Source of the DNA: Crickella sp963642455
GTDB lineage: Bacteria > Bacillota > Clostridia > Peptostreptococcales > Anaerovoracaceae
Assembly (NCBI GenBank): GCA_963642455.1
Contig: CAVIGM010000022.1
Span: 1 to 24,288, forward strand
DNA: 24,288 nt
Direction: 5' to 3'
In this document: positions 16,476 to 23,383 of the stretch, piece after piece
How the letters are laid out: the number at the start of each line of letters is the position of its first letter
How positions within the stretch are numbered: the first letter of the stretch is position 1
Notes under the pieces: generated by a model
What the model was told of the DNA's origin: nothing
Databases searched by the model: none
The model's input: the letters and a program-made list of their open reading frames with translations, nothing else
Translations under genes and position numbers: made by a program

Positions 16476-17027
16476 ATGAAAGAAAAGAAAATCAGCACTC
16501 AGATGCTCGTGAAGATGGCGCTCATGTGCGCGGTCTCCTTGGTGATGTTACTCGTGGTAAGATTGCCATGGCCGGCAGCGCCTTTCCTTGTATATGATCC
16601 GGCGGATGTGCCTATCTATATCACAAGCTTCGCACTCGGCCCATGGGCAGGGCTCATCGTGACCTTCGTAGTCTCGTTCATTCAGGCCTTTATTATGGGC
16701 GGCGACGGACTCTATGGTTTTCTGATGCACTTTGTCGCAACAGGAATTGTATGCATGGTAATAGGCCTTATCTATAAGCATCATAAGACTAAGAAGAATG
16801 CGATTATCGCTCTTGCCATAGGTATAGTAGTTGAGGTGCTTGTTATGTGCGTGCTTAATCTCTTTATTACCTCGGCGTATATGGGCGTAAGCAAAGAGGC
16901 GATTGCGGCAATGCTGCCAACTGTAATCATACCTTTCAATCTTGTTAAGATAGGCGTGAACTCAGTGCTGACCTTCATTCTGTATAAGAAGATCTCAGGA
17001 TTCCTGCACAGCAACGGAAATAAATAG
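16476..17027 (+). CDS. ribU: Riboflavin ECF transporter substrate-specific protein
   Basis: 183-residue integral membrane S-component that binds riboflavin and works with the shared ECF ATPases and EcfT encoded elsewhere. About six hydrophobic segments are visible; the ECF-interaction region near the N-terminus and the FLVYDPADVPIYITSFALGPWAGL stretch are typical of RibU. GGGAGG (16462-16467) precedes the ATG by 8 bp. Placement behind an FMN riboswitch gives independent support for the substrate. The next gene, tsaE, lies beyond a gap and belongs to a different functional group. Confidence 0.95.
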   Translation: MKEKKISTQMLVKMALMCAVSLVMLLVVRLPWPAAPFLVYDPADVPIYITSFALGPWAGLIVTFVVSFIQAFIMGGDGLYGFLMHFVATGIVCMVIGLIYKHHKTKKNAIIALAIGIVVEVLVMCVLNLFITSAYMGVSKEAIAAMLPTVIIPFNLVKIGVNSVLTFILYKKISGFLHSNGNK

Positions 17028-17040
17028 GGTTGATTGAAGA

Positions 17041-17083
17041 AAATCGAAATCGGCTCAGAAACGAAATCAAGACGAAATCGAAT
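17041..17083. repeat. CGAAATC-rich repeat before an assembly gap
   Basis: CGAAATC occurs at 17045, 17062 and 17073, and a CGAAT follows on both sides of the N-run. The sequence GAAATCGGCTCA resembles GAAATCGGATCA in the tatD-tilS repeat (from 5892). It is a TTG-initiated extension of the tsaE frame only by chance. Confidence 0.6.
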
Positions 17084-17138
17084 NNNNNNNNNNNNNNNNN
17101 NNNNNNNNNNNNNNNNNNNNNNNNNNNNNNNNNNNNNN
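17084..17138. other. 55-nt assembly gap before tsaE
   Basis: Undetermined bases just upstream of the tsaE ATG, entered from the CGAAATC-rich repeat. The tsaE ribosome site and any promoter are hidden here. Confidence 0.95.
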
Positions 17139-17141
17139 CGA

Positions 17142-17582
17142 ATGGCTAAGATAATCGAAAGAACAATAATTCTGAATAACGAGGAGGACACCGCAAGATA
17201 TGGACTTGAGCTCGCAAGAAGGCTCGAGCCCGGCGATGTTGTTGCCTTAATCGGGGAGCTTGGCACGGGCAAAACATCTCTCACCAAATATATCGCCGAA
17301 GGACTTGGCGTAAGCGAAATGCTCTCGAGCCCGACCTTCAACATCGTCAAGGAATATAGGAGCGGAAGACTGCCGCTTTTCCACTTCGATGTATATAGGC
17401 TCGGAGACGGAGAGGAGCTTCTTGATATAGGTGGAGAAGAATATTTCGATGCCGGAGGCGTATGCATAATTGAATGGGCGGATATTGTTATGTCTGTACT
17501 GCCAGAAAATACGCTAATCGTCGAACTTGAATATACAGATAAAGAAGGTGAAAGGCGCCTTGTGGAAAGGGGAATGGAATGA
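17142..17582 (+). CDS. tsaE: tRNA t6A37 threonylcarbamoyladenosine synthesis ATPase
   Basis: P-loop ATPase that with TsaB and TsaD completes t6A37 formation on ANN-decoding tRNAs. Walker A GELGTGKTS is at residues 38-46; SSPTFNIVKEY, HFDVYRL and CIIEWAD are the family motifs. From ATG 17142 the protein has 146 residues, the usual length. A longer TTG frame (17034) would add residues encoded by repeat and undetermined sequence and is rejected. The stop overlaps the tsaB ATG by 4 bp (ATGA), which implies coupled translation. Confidence 0.96.
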   Translation: MAKIIERTIILNNEEDTARYGLELARRLEPGDVVALIGELGTGKTSLTKYIAEGLGVSEMLSSPTFNIVKEYRSGRLPLFHFDVYRLGDGEELLDIGGEEYFDAGGVCIIEWADIVMSVLPENTLIVELEYTDKEGERRLVERGME

Positions 17583-18379
17583 CAATTCTGGCAATTGAAA
17601 CGACAGGTAAATACGGCTCTGCTGCAATAATCAAGTCGAGCGGAGAAATAGCTTGTGAATGCTCAGGCGCCGAGATGAATCATCTTCGGGACATCATTTC
17701 CCTTATCTCTTCATGTATAGATAAGCTTGGAATAGATAGAAGCGAGATTGACTATATCGCAACAGATATAGGGCCCGGATCTTTTACAGGCATAAGAATC
17801 GGAGTTACGACCGCAAGAACATTGGCGCAAATGCTCGGCATTAAATGCGTTGCGGTATCAAGCCTCGAGGCCATGGCACTTGCCGCAATAGCTGAGAGCG
17901 GTTCTGCGGCAGAATCCGAATCTGAATCTGAGAACGGAACTGCGGCAGAATCCGAATCTGGATCCGAGAGCGGCGAATACCAATACATTTGCCCGATAAT
18001 AAATGCGAGACGGCACCAGACCTACGCAGGCCTCTGGTGCGTTGACGGCTTCGAGACCGTGCTCGAACCTAAGCAATATATGATTGAAGAAATCATAGAA
18101 TATGTCAAGGGACTTGACGGCAGGGTGCTCTTCACAGGCGACGGAGTAGATGCGTATTCGGCAATCATAGAGGAAGGTCTCGCGAGTGACAAATTCGGGT
18201 ATGCAAGCGAGGGCATAAGGTATCAGAATGCCGAATATATCGCATGGCTTGCCCTTGATAAGATTAAAGACGGCAAGGCCGTATCGTATAACGAGCTGCT
18301 GCCTAATTACATGAGACTAAGCGAGGCTGAGATGAGGCTCAAAGAGGGCACACTCAGCAAGAAAATCGTGCAGGCATAA
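17579..18379 (+). CDS. tsaB: tRNA t6A37 synthesis protein TsaB with Ser/Glu repeat insertion
   Basis: Inactive ASKHA paralogue that dimerises with TsaD in the t6A complex. ILAIETTGKYGSAAI opens the N-terminal lobe, followed by GPGSFTGIRIG. Relatives are usually about 220-240 residues; this one has 266. The extra part (about residues 104-133) is a run of Ala/Glu/Ser with two in-frame 12-residue copies, placed between LEAMALA and ICPIINARRHQTYAG, where relatives have a short surface loop near the start of the second lobe. The conserved PIINARR strand resumes intact, so the protein is probably functional. It sits in the order tsaE-tsaB-rimI-tsaD as in Bacillus subtilis ydiB-ydiC-ydiD-gcp. Confidence 0.95.
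   Translation: MTILAIETTGKYGSAAIIKSSGEIACECSGAEMNHLRDIISLISSCIDKLGIDRSEIDYIATDIGPGSFTGIRIGVTTARTLAQMLGIKCVAVSSLEAMALAAIAESGSAAESESESENGTAAESESGSESGEYQYICPIINARRHQTYAGLWCVDGFETVLEPKQYMIEEIIEYVKGLDGRVLFTGDGVDAYSAIIEEGLASDKFGYASEGIRYQNAEYIAWLALDKIKDGKAVSYNELLPNYMRLSEAEMRLKEGTLSKKIVQA
17904..17975 (+). repeat. 36-bp in-frame tandem duplication in tsaB
   Basis: Copies 17904-17939 and 17940-17975, 31/36 identical, identical in the first 21 nt. Each codes 12 residues rich in Ala, Glu and Ser. Within each copy GAATCCGAATCT is itself a 6-nt repeat. Confidence 0.9.
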
Positions 18380-18415
18380 TCGCAGACAATGTCGCGGATA
18401 ATATCGCGGACAATA
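18380..18415. repeat. Three 12-bp tandem units after tsaB
   Basis: TCGCAGACAATG (18380-18391), TCGCGGATAATA (18392-18403), TCGCGGACAATA (18404-18415), starting at the base after the tsaB TAA. They fill most of the 47-bp tsaB-rimI spacer and displace any normal ribosome site for rimI. Confidence 0.9.
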
Positions 18416-18426
18416 TAGACGGAATC

Positions 18427-18867
18427 ATGATAGAGATAAGAAAAGCAAGCGAGAAAGACATAGCATCTATAGTAGAACTCGAAGAGGCGACTTTCCCCCT
18501 TCCTTGGGACGAGGCCTCGATTCGCCACGATATTACGGACAGCGACATCGCACTTGTTCTTGTGGCGGAACTTGACGGAGTTTTTGCAGGCTACGCGGAT
18601 GTCTGGGAAATAGCAGGAGAAGCTCAGCTCAATAATATTGCCGTATGCGAGGCAGCAAGAGGCAAGCATGTCGGGCAAAGGCTTATGGAAGCGCTTTTCG
18701 AGAAACTCATAGAAGCGGGAGATAGCGAGATAAGTCTTGAGGTAAGGCCAAGCAATATAGCGGCAACAAGATTGTATTACAAACTCGGCTTTGCCGAAGC
18801 TGGGCGACGAGAGCACTACTATCTCGATAACAACGAGGACGCGCTCATCTTAAAGAAGTTTTTTTGA
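18427..18867 (+). CDS. rimI: Ribosomal-protein-alanine N-acetyltransferase
   Basis: 146-residue GNAT acetyltransferase. LNNIAVCEAARGKHVGQRLMEALFEKL carries the acetyl-CoA pyrophosphate loop (here RGKHVG), and EISLEVRPSNIAATRLYYKLGF AEAGRR-type sequence is the family signature near the C-terminus. In this neighbourhood (tsaB-rimI-tsaD) the gene is RimI, which acetylates the N-terminal Ala of ribosomal protein S18 in model bacteria. No good Shine-Dalgarno is seen; GACGGAATC just upstream is weak, and the spacer is occupied by 12-bp repeats. tsaD follows 18 bp later. Confidence 0.93.
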   Translation: MIEIRKASEKDIASIVELEEATFPLPWDEASIRHDITDSDIALVLVAELDGVFAGYADVWEIAGEAQLNNIAVCEAARGKHVGQRLMEALFEKLIEAGDSEISLEVRPSNIAATRLYYKLGFAEAGRREHYYLDNNEDALILKKFF

Positions 18868-18885
18868 AAAAAGGGGTTAACGCAA

Positions 18886-19902
18886 ATGCTAAATGGCAAG
18901 CACATCACTTTGGGAATAGAATCAAGCTGCGACGAGACGGCTGTCGGAATTGTGGCAGATGGAAGAGAAATGCTGGCGAACGTCATAAGCTCGCAGATTG
19001 ACATCCATACCAAATTCGGCGGTGTTGTTCCGGAGATTGCATCAAGAAAACATCTTGAGAATATCAATGCGGTAATCGATATGGCTCTTTGCGAGGCGGG
19101 AATCACTATGGATGATGTTGACCTTGTGGGTGTGACCTATGGGCCAGGCCTTGTCGGTGCGCTTCTGATAGGAGTTGCCGCAGCTAAGGCGATTGCATTC
19201 AGCAAGGACATTCCGCTTGTCGGAGTCAACCACATGCACGGGCATGTAGCCGCTAATTATATTGAACATCCTAAGCTCGAGCCACCTTTTATGGGGCTTG
19301 TCGTAAGCGGCGGCCATACGAATATTATTTATGTCAAAGATTATAATTGCTGCGAGAAGATTGGCAGCACAAGAGACGATGCGGCAGGAGAGGCTTTTGA
19401 CAAAATCGCGAGGGTAATTGGGCTCGGCTATCCGGGCGGCCCTAAGGTAGATAAGGCTGCGAAAGACGGAAACAAGGACGCCATCGCTTTCAAGAGGGTA
19501 TATCTTGAGCCGGGCAGCTATGACTTCAGCTTCAGCGGGCTTAAGACTCAGGCTCTTAACTATCTCAATTCAGAGAAGCAGGCAGGTCGCGAGATAAATG
19601 TAAATGATGTTGCGGCGAGCTTCCAGGAGGCTGTCTGCGAGGTAATAGTCAATAAGGCTGTTGCGGCTGCGAGAGAATACAAGCAAGACCGCATTGTTGT
19701 ATGTGGTGGAGTTGCCTCAAATTCAAGGCTTAGAGAGCTGCTTGCTGCAGAGGCGGGCAAATACGGAATAGAGATATGCTCTCCAAGTCCGATACTTTGT
19801 ACGGATAATGGAGTGATGATTGCATGCTCTGCATATTATGCATATAAGGCGGGCGAGGTGTCGGGCTTCGACCTTGATGCCGTGCCGGGATTGGAGTTTT
19901 AA
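18886..19902 (+). CDS. tsaD: tRNA N6-threonylcarbamoyladenosine transferase
   Basis: Catalytic subunit of the t6A complex, transferring threonylcarbamoyl to A37. 338 residues, ASKHA fold: LGIESSCDETAVGI at the start, the metal-binding HMHGH, the nucleotide contacts LVVSGGHTNI, and VCGGVASNSRLRE near the end. Length is normal and no insertion is present, in contrast to its partner TsaB. AAGGGG lies upstream of the ATG. abcF begins 5 bp after the stop. Confidence 0.98.
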   Translation: MLNGKHITLGIESSCDETAVGIVADGREMLANVISSQIDIHTKFGGVVPEIASRKHLENINAVIDMALCEAGITMDDVDLVGVTYGPGLVGALLIGVAAAKAIAFSKDIPLVGVNHMHGHVAANYIEHPKLEPPFMGLVVSGGHTNIIYVKDYNCCEKIGSTRDDAAGEAFDKIARVIGLGYPGGPKVDKAAKDGNKDAIAFKRVYLEPGSYDFSFSGLKTQALNYLNSEKQAGREINVNDVAASFQEAVCEVIVNKAVAAAREYKQDRIVVCGGVASNSRLRELLAAEAGKYGIEICSPSPILCTDNGVMIACSAYYAYKAGEVSGFDLDAVPGLEF

Positions 19903-19907
19903 CTAAG

Positions 19908-21968
19908 ATGATAGTATTGTCGGCAAGCAATATCAATAAAAGCTACGGAATCGATGTTGTGCTCGAGGATATCTCTTTCCATGTCAATAAGGGCGACCGC
20001 GTTGGAATTGTCGGCCCTAACGGCGCTGGCAAGACGACACTTCTTAGCATTCTTGCAGGCGAGCTTAGCGCAAGCTCGGGCAATGTCTATATCAGGAGCG
20101 AATGCACGCTCGGGTATTTGAAGCAGAAGAATCATTTCTTCTCCGAGGGTACGGTTATCGAAGAGGCTGAGAAGAATTTCGAGAAATTCTACAATATGGA
20201 AAAGGAGATCGAGAGGCTCGCCGAGGCTATCTCGGATCATACAAGTCCAAGCTTCGATTCGGACCTTGCGAAGTATTCGAAGCTCCTCGAGGATTACAAG
20301 AAAGCGGGCGGCTACACATATAAAAGTGAGCTTAGGGCGGTTCTCAAGAATATGGGCTTCGATGAAGAGGCTCGTCAAAAGAAGATTGAGAAGCTCTCCG
20401 GCGGGGAGAGGACAAGGCTTGCGCTCTCGTGTATGTTGCTTAAGAAGCCGGACATTCTGCTTCTTGACGAGCCGACCAACCACCTTGACCTTTCGATGCT
20501 CGCATGGCTTGAGAACTATCTCAAAGCCTATAACGGAACATTACTTGTTGTTTCCCACGACAGATATTTCCTCGATAGGCTCGTGAACAGAATCTTCGAT
20601 GTTCAAGGCGGCGAGCTCACAGATTATAAAGGCAATTATTCTGAATTTCTCGTCAAGAGGGAAGAGCGCCAGCAGACGATGCTCAAGGAATATGAGAAGC
20701 AGCAGAAGGAGATTGCTCGCCAAGAGGAGATTATAAGAAGATTCAAGCAACATAATACCGAGCATCTTGTTAAGAGGGCGCAGTCGAGAGAGAAAAGGCT
20801 CGCGCAGCTTGAAATTCTGCAAAGGCCCGAGACGAAGCAGGCTAAGCTCAAGCTCTCCTTTGATGCGAATTTCAAGAGCGGCAACGATGTGGTCATCGCC
20901 GAGAACCTAAGCAAGAGCTTCAATGACAAGCACCTTTTCTCGAATGTCTCTATGGATATCAAGAAGGGCGAGAAAATCTGCATTATCGGAGATAACGGCA
21001 TCGGCAAAACTACTCTCATGAAGATACTTCTTGGGCGTGAGCAGGCGGATGACGGCTATTTGAAGATTGGATATAACGTGCAGTGGGGCTACTACGACCA
21101 GGGCCAGCTACTGCTTGATGATAAGGAGACCGTTCTTGGCGAAATGAAGAACGCGTATCACCTTTACACGGACACCGAGATGCGCTCGCTTCTTGGAAGA
21201 TTCCTTTTCTTTGGAGATGATGTTTTCAAGAAGGTCGGAAGCCTTTCGGGTGGCGAGAAAGCCAAGCTCTCGCTTCTTAAGCTCATGCTCTCGGGTGCAA
21301 ATACTCTGATTCTCGACGAGCCGACCAACCACCTTGATATCGACTCGAAGGAAATCGTTGAGGATGCAATCGCGGAATTTGGCGGCACGGTCATTATCGT
21401 ATCTCACGACAGATTCCTGCTGAGCAAGATTCCAGACAGAATTCTTGAGCTTACCGAAGACGGCCTCGTGGAATATAAGGGCAAATTCGACTATTACCTC
21501 GAGAAAAGCGAGGCGCAGGCGAAGCTGCTCGCAGAGACCGAGGGCAGCGCCGGAAGCACCGGAAGGAACGCGAAGACCGAGGGCAGCCTCGGAAGCAACG
21601 GAAGGAACGCGAAGACCGAGGGCAGCCTCGGAAGCAACGGGAAAGTCGCAAACGACGGCAGCAAGGCTGCTTTTTCCATAGGAAATAGCGCGACATCGGA
21701 CACCCAGCAAGAACCGCTTTCTTCTCGCGACGACAGGCAACTGAGAAAACAGCAGGAGGCCGAAGAAAGAAGGCGGCAGAGGAAGGCGGCTGAGCTTGAG
21801 GATAGAATTCACAAGCTTGAGGAGCAAATCTCAGAGCTTGAGGCGAAGATGTGCGAAGAAGAGAATGCTACGAACGTCAGCTTCATGAGAGAGGCGTCGA
21901 CGAAGCTCTCAGAACTTAAGGAAGAGCTTGATACAGCCTACACGGAATATCTCGAATTGGATAGCTGA
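19908..21968 (+). CDS. ABC-F ribosome-associated ATPase, YdiF-like, with repeat insertion
   Basis: 686 residues, two ABC ATPase domains and no membrane part. Domain 1 has Walker A GPNGAGKT (36-43), signature LSGGERTRLAL (from 163) and LLLDEPTNHLDL (from 184); domain 2 has GDNGIGKT (361-368), LSGGEKAKLSL and LILDEPTNHLDI. The linker between them is long and charged (P-site tRNA interaction motif in this family). The C-terminus is a coiled coil (about 625-686). ABC-F proteins act on translating ribosomes. Position after tsaD and before rex matches B. subtilis ydiF. Between domain 2 and the coiled coil lie three 13-residue copies (544-582) not expected in relatives. The gene's 3' end, with its stop, is itself repeated downstream. 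Confidence 0.95.
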   Translation: MIVLSASNINKSYGIDVVLEDISFHVNKGDRVGIVGPNGAGKTTLLSILAGELSASSGNVYIRSECTLGYLKQKNHFFSEGTVIEEAEKNFEKFYNMEKEIERLAEAISDHTSPSFDSDLAKYSKLLEDYKKAGGYTYKSELRAVLKNMGFDEEARQKKIEKLSGGERTRLALSCMLLKKPDILLLDEPTNHLDLSMLAWLENYLKAYNGTLLVVSHDRYFLDRLVNRIFDVQGGELTDYKGNYSEFLVKREERQQTMLKEYEKQQKEIARQEEIIRRFKQHNTEHLVKRAQSREKRLAQLEILQRPETKQAKLKLSFDANFKSGNDVVIAENLSKSFNDKHLFSNVSMDIKKGEKICIIGDNGIGKTTLMKILLGREQADDGYLKIGYNVQWGYYDQGQLLLDDKETVLGEMKNAYHLYTDTEMRSLLGRFLFFGDDVFKKVGSLSGGEKAKLSLLKLMLSGANTLILDEPTNHLDIDSKEIVEDAIAEFGGTVIIVSHDRFLLSKIPDRILELTEDGLVEYKGKFDYYLEKSEAQAKLLAETEGSAGSTGRNAKTEGSLGSNGRNAKTEGSLGSNGKVANDGSKAAFSIGNSATSDTQQEPLSSRDDRQLRKQQEAEERRRQRKAAELEDRIHKLEEQISELEAKMCEEENATNVSFMREASTKLSELKEELDTAYTEYLELDS
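21537..21653 (+). repeat. Three 39-bp in-frame tandem units in the ABC-F gene
   Basis: Units 21537-21575, 21576-21614 and 21615-21653 encode TEGSAGSTGRNAK, TEGSLGSNGRNAK and TEGSLGSNGKVAN. Units 1 and 2 differ by few bases; unit 3 diverges at its end. All keep the reading frame. Confidence 0.92.
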
Positions 21969-22010
21969 GTTGGATTGAGTTAGATAGAATCGGATAGCTG
22001 AGTTAGATAG
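21954..22010. repeat. 33-bp tandem duplication across the ABC-F stop codon
   Basis: Blocks 21954-21975 and 21987-22008 are 20/22 identical (GGATAGCTGAGTT core) with period 33. The TGA stop (21966-21968) lies inside the first copy. GAGTTAGATAG also occurs at 21978 and 22000. Confidence 0.85.
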
Positions 22011-22021
22011 TTAAAAATTTA

Positions 22022-22050
22022 TTGAACTCATGTTTGTGTTGCGTTATAAT
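22022..22050 (+). promoter_or_regulatory. Sigma-A promoter of acpP-rex
   Basis: TTGAAC (22022-22027), 17-bp spacer, TATAAT (22045-22050). It lies just after the repeat at the ABC-F 3' end and about 37 bp before the acyl carrier protein start, so the pair has its own strong promoter. Confidence 0.82.
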
Positions 22051-22086
22051 GAATATTATTCTACTAGATGATGTATGGAGGACGAT

Positions 22087-22317
22087 ATGGTTTTTGAAAA
22101 AGTTAAGAACATAATAGTAGATCAGCTTGGTGTGGATGAGAGCTTAATTACTCTCGATACCAATCTCATGAAGGACCTTGAGGCGGATTCACTTGACGCT
22201 GTTGAGGTAATCCTCGGTGTAGAAGAGACCTTCGATTTCGAGATTCCTGATGAGGCTGCTGAGAAATTTGAGACAGTTAAGGACATAGTAGAATATATAG
22301 AATCGAGGATTGCATGA
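22087..22317 (+). CDS. acpP: Acyl carrier protein
   Basis: Carries acyl chains on phosphopantetheine in fatty acid synthesis. 76 residues from ATG 22087, the standard length, with the modified Ser in EADSLDAVEVI and a typical acidic four-helix pattern. GGAGG (22077-22081) sits 5 bp before this ATG; the upstream in-frame ATG 22075 overlaps that site and is rejected. It overlaps rex by 4 bp (ATGA). Pairing a lipid-synthesis carrier with a redox repressor in one operon is unusual but may be only co-transcription. Confidence 0.96.
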   Translation: MVFEKVKNIIVDQLGVDESLITLDTNLMKDLEADSLDAVEVILGVEETFDFEIPDEAAEKFETVKDIVEYIESRIA

Positions 22318-22970
22318 GTAACGACAAGCCAATTTCAAATGCGGTAATAAGAAGATTGCCCCGCTACAGAAGATTGCTCGGGCAGCTTAGAATAAAGGGA
22401 ATCACTAAGGTTTCGTCAAATGAGCTTAGCGAATTGATAGGATATACAGCTTCGCAGATTAGACAGGACTTCAACACCTTCGGTGAATTCGGACAGCAGG
22501 GCTACGGATACAGCGTTGAATATCTGTATGACAAGATCAACGAGATTCTTGGACTTGGCAAGGGAACAGATTATAAGACTGTTGTTGTCGGAGTAGGTAA
22601 TATCGGTCAGGCGATTACGAATTATACCTATTATTATAAGACCGGCTTCAATATCATCGGCCTTTTCGATACCAACCCAAAGGTTATCGGAAATGTAATC
22701 AACGATGTTGAGATTCTCGACTGTGCTGAGCTTGAGAAATTCTGCATAGAGAAAAACGTAGATATAGGCGTTATCTGTGTTAACAGAGAGAACGCGCAGG
22801 ATATAGCAGACAGACTCTGCACTACCGGCATTAAGGGAATTTGGAATTTTGCACCTATCGACCTCAAGGTTGACAAGGATGTTGCTCTTGAATCCGTACA
22901 TCTTAGCGACAGCTTGCATACACTCAGCTTCATGATTAAGAAGATGGAAGATGAGAAGCAAGGCAAATAG
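22314..22970 (+). CDS. rex: Redox-sensing transcriptional repressor Rex
   Basis: Represses fermentation and reductant-reoxidation genes when NADH/NAD+ is low and lets go of DNA on NADH binding. 218 residues: N-terminal winged helix (AVIRRLPRYRRLL, SQIRQDFNTFGEFGQQGYGY) and a Rossmann domain with VVVGVGNIGQ (90-99), C-terminal domain-swapping helix ending in the stop. The start ATG overlaps the ACP stop by 4 bp. The 3' end is duplicated in tandem downstream. It occupies its usual place after the tsa-abcF cluster. Confidence 0.98.
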   Translation: MSNDKPISNAVIRRLPRYRRLLGQLRIKGITKVSSNELSELIGYTASQIRQDFNTFGEFGQQGYGYSVEYLYDKINEILGLGKGTDYKTVVVGVGNIGQAITNYTYYYKTGFNIIGLFDTNPKVIGNVINDVEILDCAELEKFCIEKNVDIGVICVNRENAQDIADRLCTTGIKGIWNFAPIDLKVDKDVALESVHLSDSLHTLSFMIKKMEDEKQGK

Positions 22971-23040
22971 GGGCTTCGAATCAGAACAAGAAGATAGAAG
23001 ACGAGAAGCAAGGCAAATAGGGGCTTCGAATCTGACTAAG
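22941..23040. repeat. 50-bp tandem duplication across the rex stop codon
   Basis: Copies 22941-22990 and 22991-23040, 45/50 identical, identical over GAGAAGCAAGGCAAATAGGG and the following CTTCGAAT. The rex TAG (22968-22970) lies in the first copy; the second contains the same TAG outside any gene. Confidence 0.93.
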
Positions 23041-23078
23041 AACGAAGCAGCGCGACTAAGAGCGAATAAGTAAGCACG

Positions 23079-23117
23079 AAAAAACACTGCAGCCGCAACG
23101 ACCGCAGTGTTTTTTTA
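23079..23117. terminator. Bidirectional terminator between rex and the ferredoxin gene
   Basis: AAAACACTGC (23081-23090) pairs with GCAGTGTTTT (23104-23113), 13-nt loop, with A-rich flank on the left and a T-run on the right, so it can stop rex transcription (+) and ferredoxin transcription (-). Confidence 0.87.
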
Positions 23118-23141
23118 ATTAAGCATTCTCTCTAATAGGAA

Positions 23142-23309
23142 CTACGCCTCTACAGGAGCACCTACTGGGCAAGCGCCAGCACATGCACCACAATCGATGC
23201 AAGTGTTAGCGTCGATTGTATAAGGTGATCCCTCAGAGATAGCATCAACTGGACATCCAGCTGCACAAGCACCGCATCCGATGCAATCATCAGTAATCTT
23301 ATAAGCCAT
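23142..23309 (-). CDS. 2[4Fe-4S] ferredoxin, clostridial type
   Basis: 55-residue low-potential electron carrier read on the minus strand from ATG (23309) to TAG. Two clusters motifs are complete: CIGCGACAAGCP and CIDCGACAGACP (Cys 9, 12, 15, 19 and 37, 40, 43, 47), so both 4Fe-4S sites should form. The ribosome site AAGGAGG lies a few bases upstream on the minus strand, and a TATAAT-like -10 (minus strand 23350-23345) is present without a clear -35. It is convergent with rex, sharing a terminator, and divergent from the P-loop gene. Likely partners are ferredoxin oxidoreductases of anaerobic metabolism; the FNR-like protein at 1710-2954 is a possible but unproven one. Confidence 0.97.
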   Translation of the reverse strand: MAYKITDDCIGCGACAAGCPVDAISEGSPYTIDANTCIDCGACAGACPVGAPVEA

Positions 23310-23383
23310 CAGTAATTCCTCCTTTTTTCATAAATTACGGCTATATTATAGCATGAAGAAGATGAAAATGATATAAATAAAAT

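Noticed and set aside
17034..17141. TTG-initiated N-terminal extension of TsaE
   Set aside because: It consists of repeat and undetermined bases; ATG 17142 gives the normal family length.
20541..20822. Short minus-strand frames within the ABC-F gene
   Set aside because: Antisense shadows without ribosome sites or motifs.
22008..22030. Possible Rex operator (GTTAA...TTGAAC) in the acpP promoter
   Set aside because: Only one half-site resembles TTGTTAA; the other matches too poorly to call.
22075..22086. Upstream ATG for the acyl carrier protein
   Set aside because: It overlaps the GGAGG site that serves ATG 22087, and the shorter protein has the standard length.
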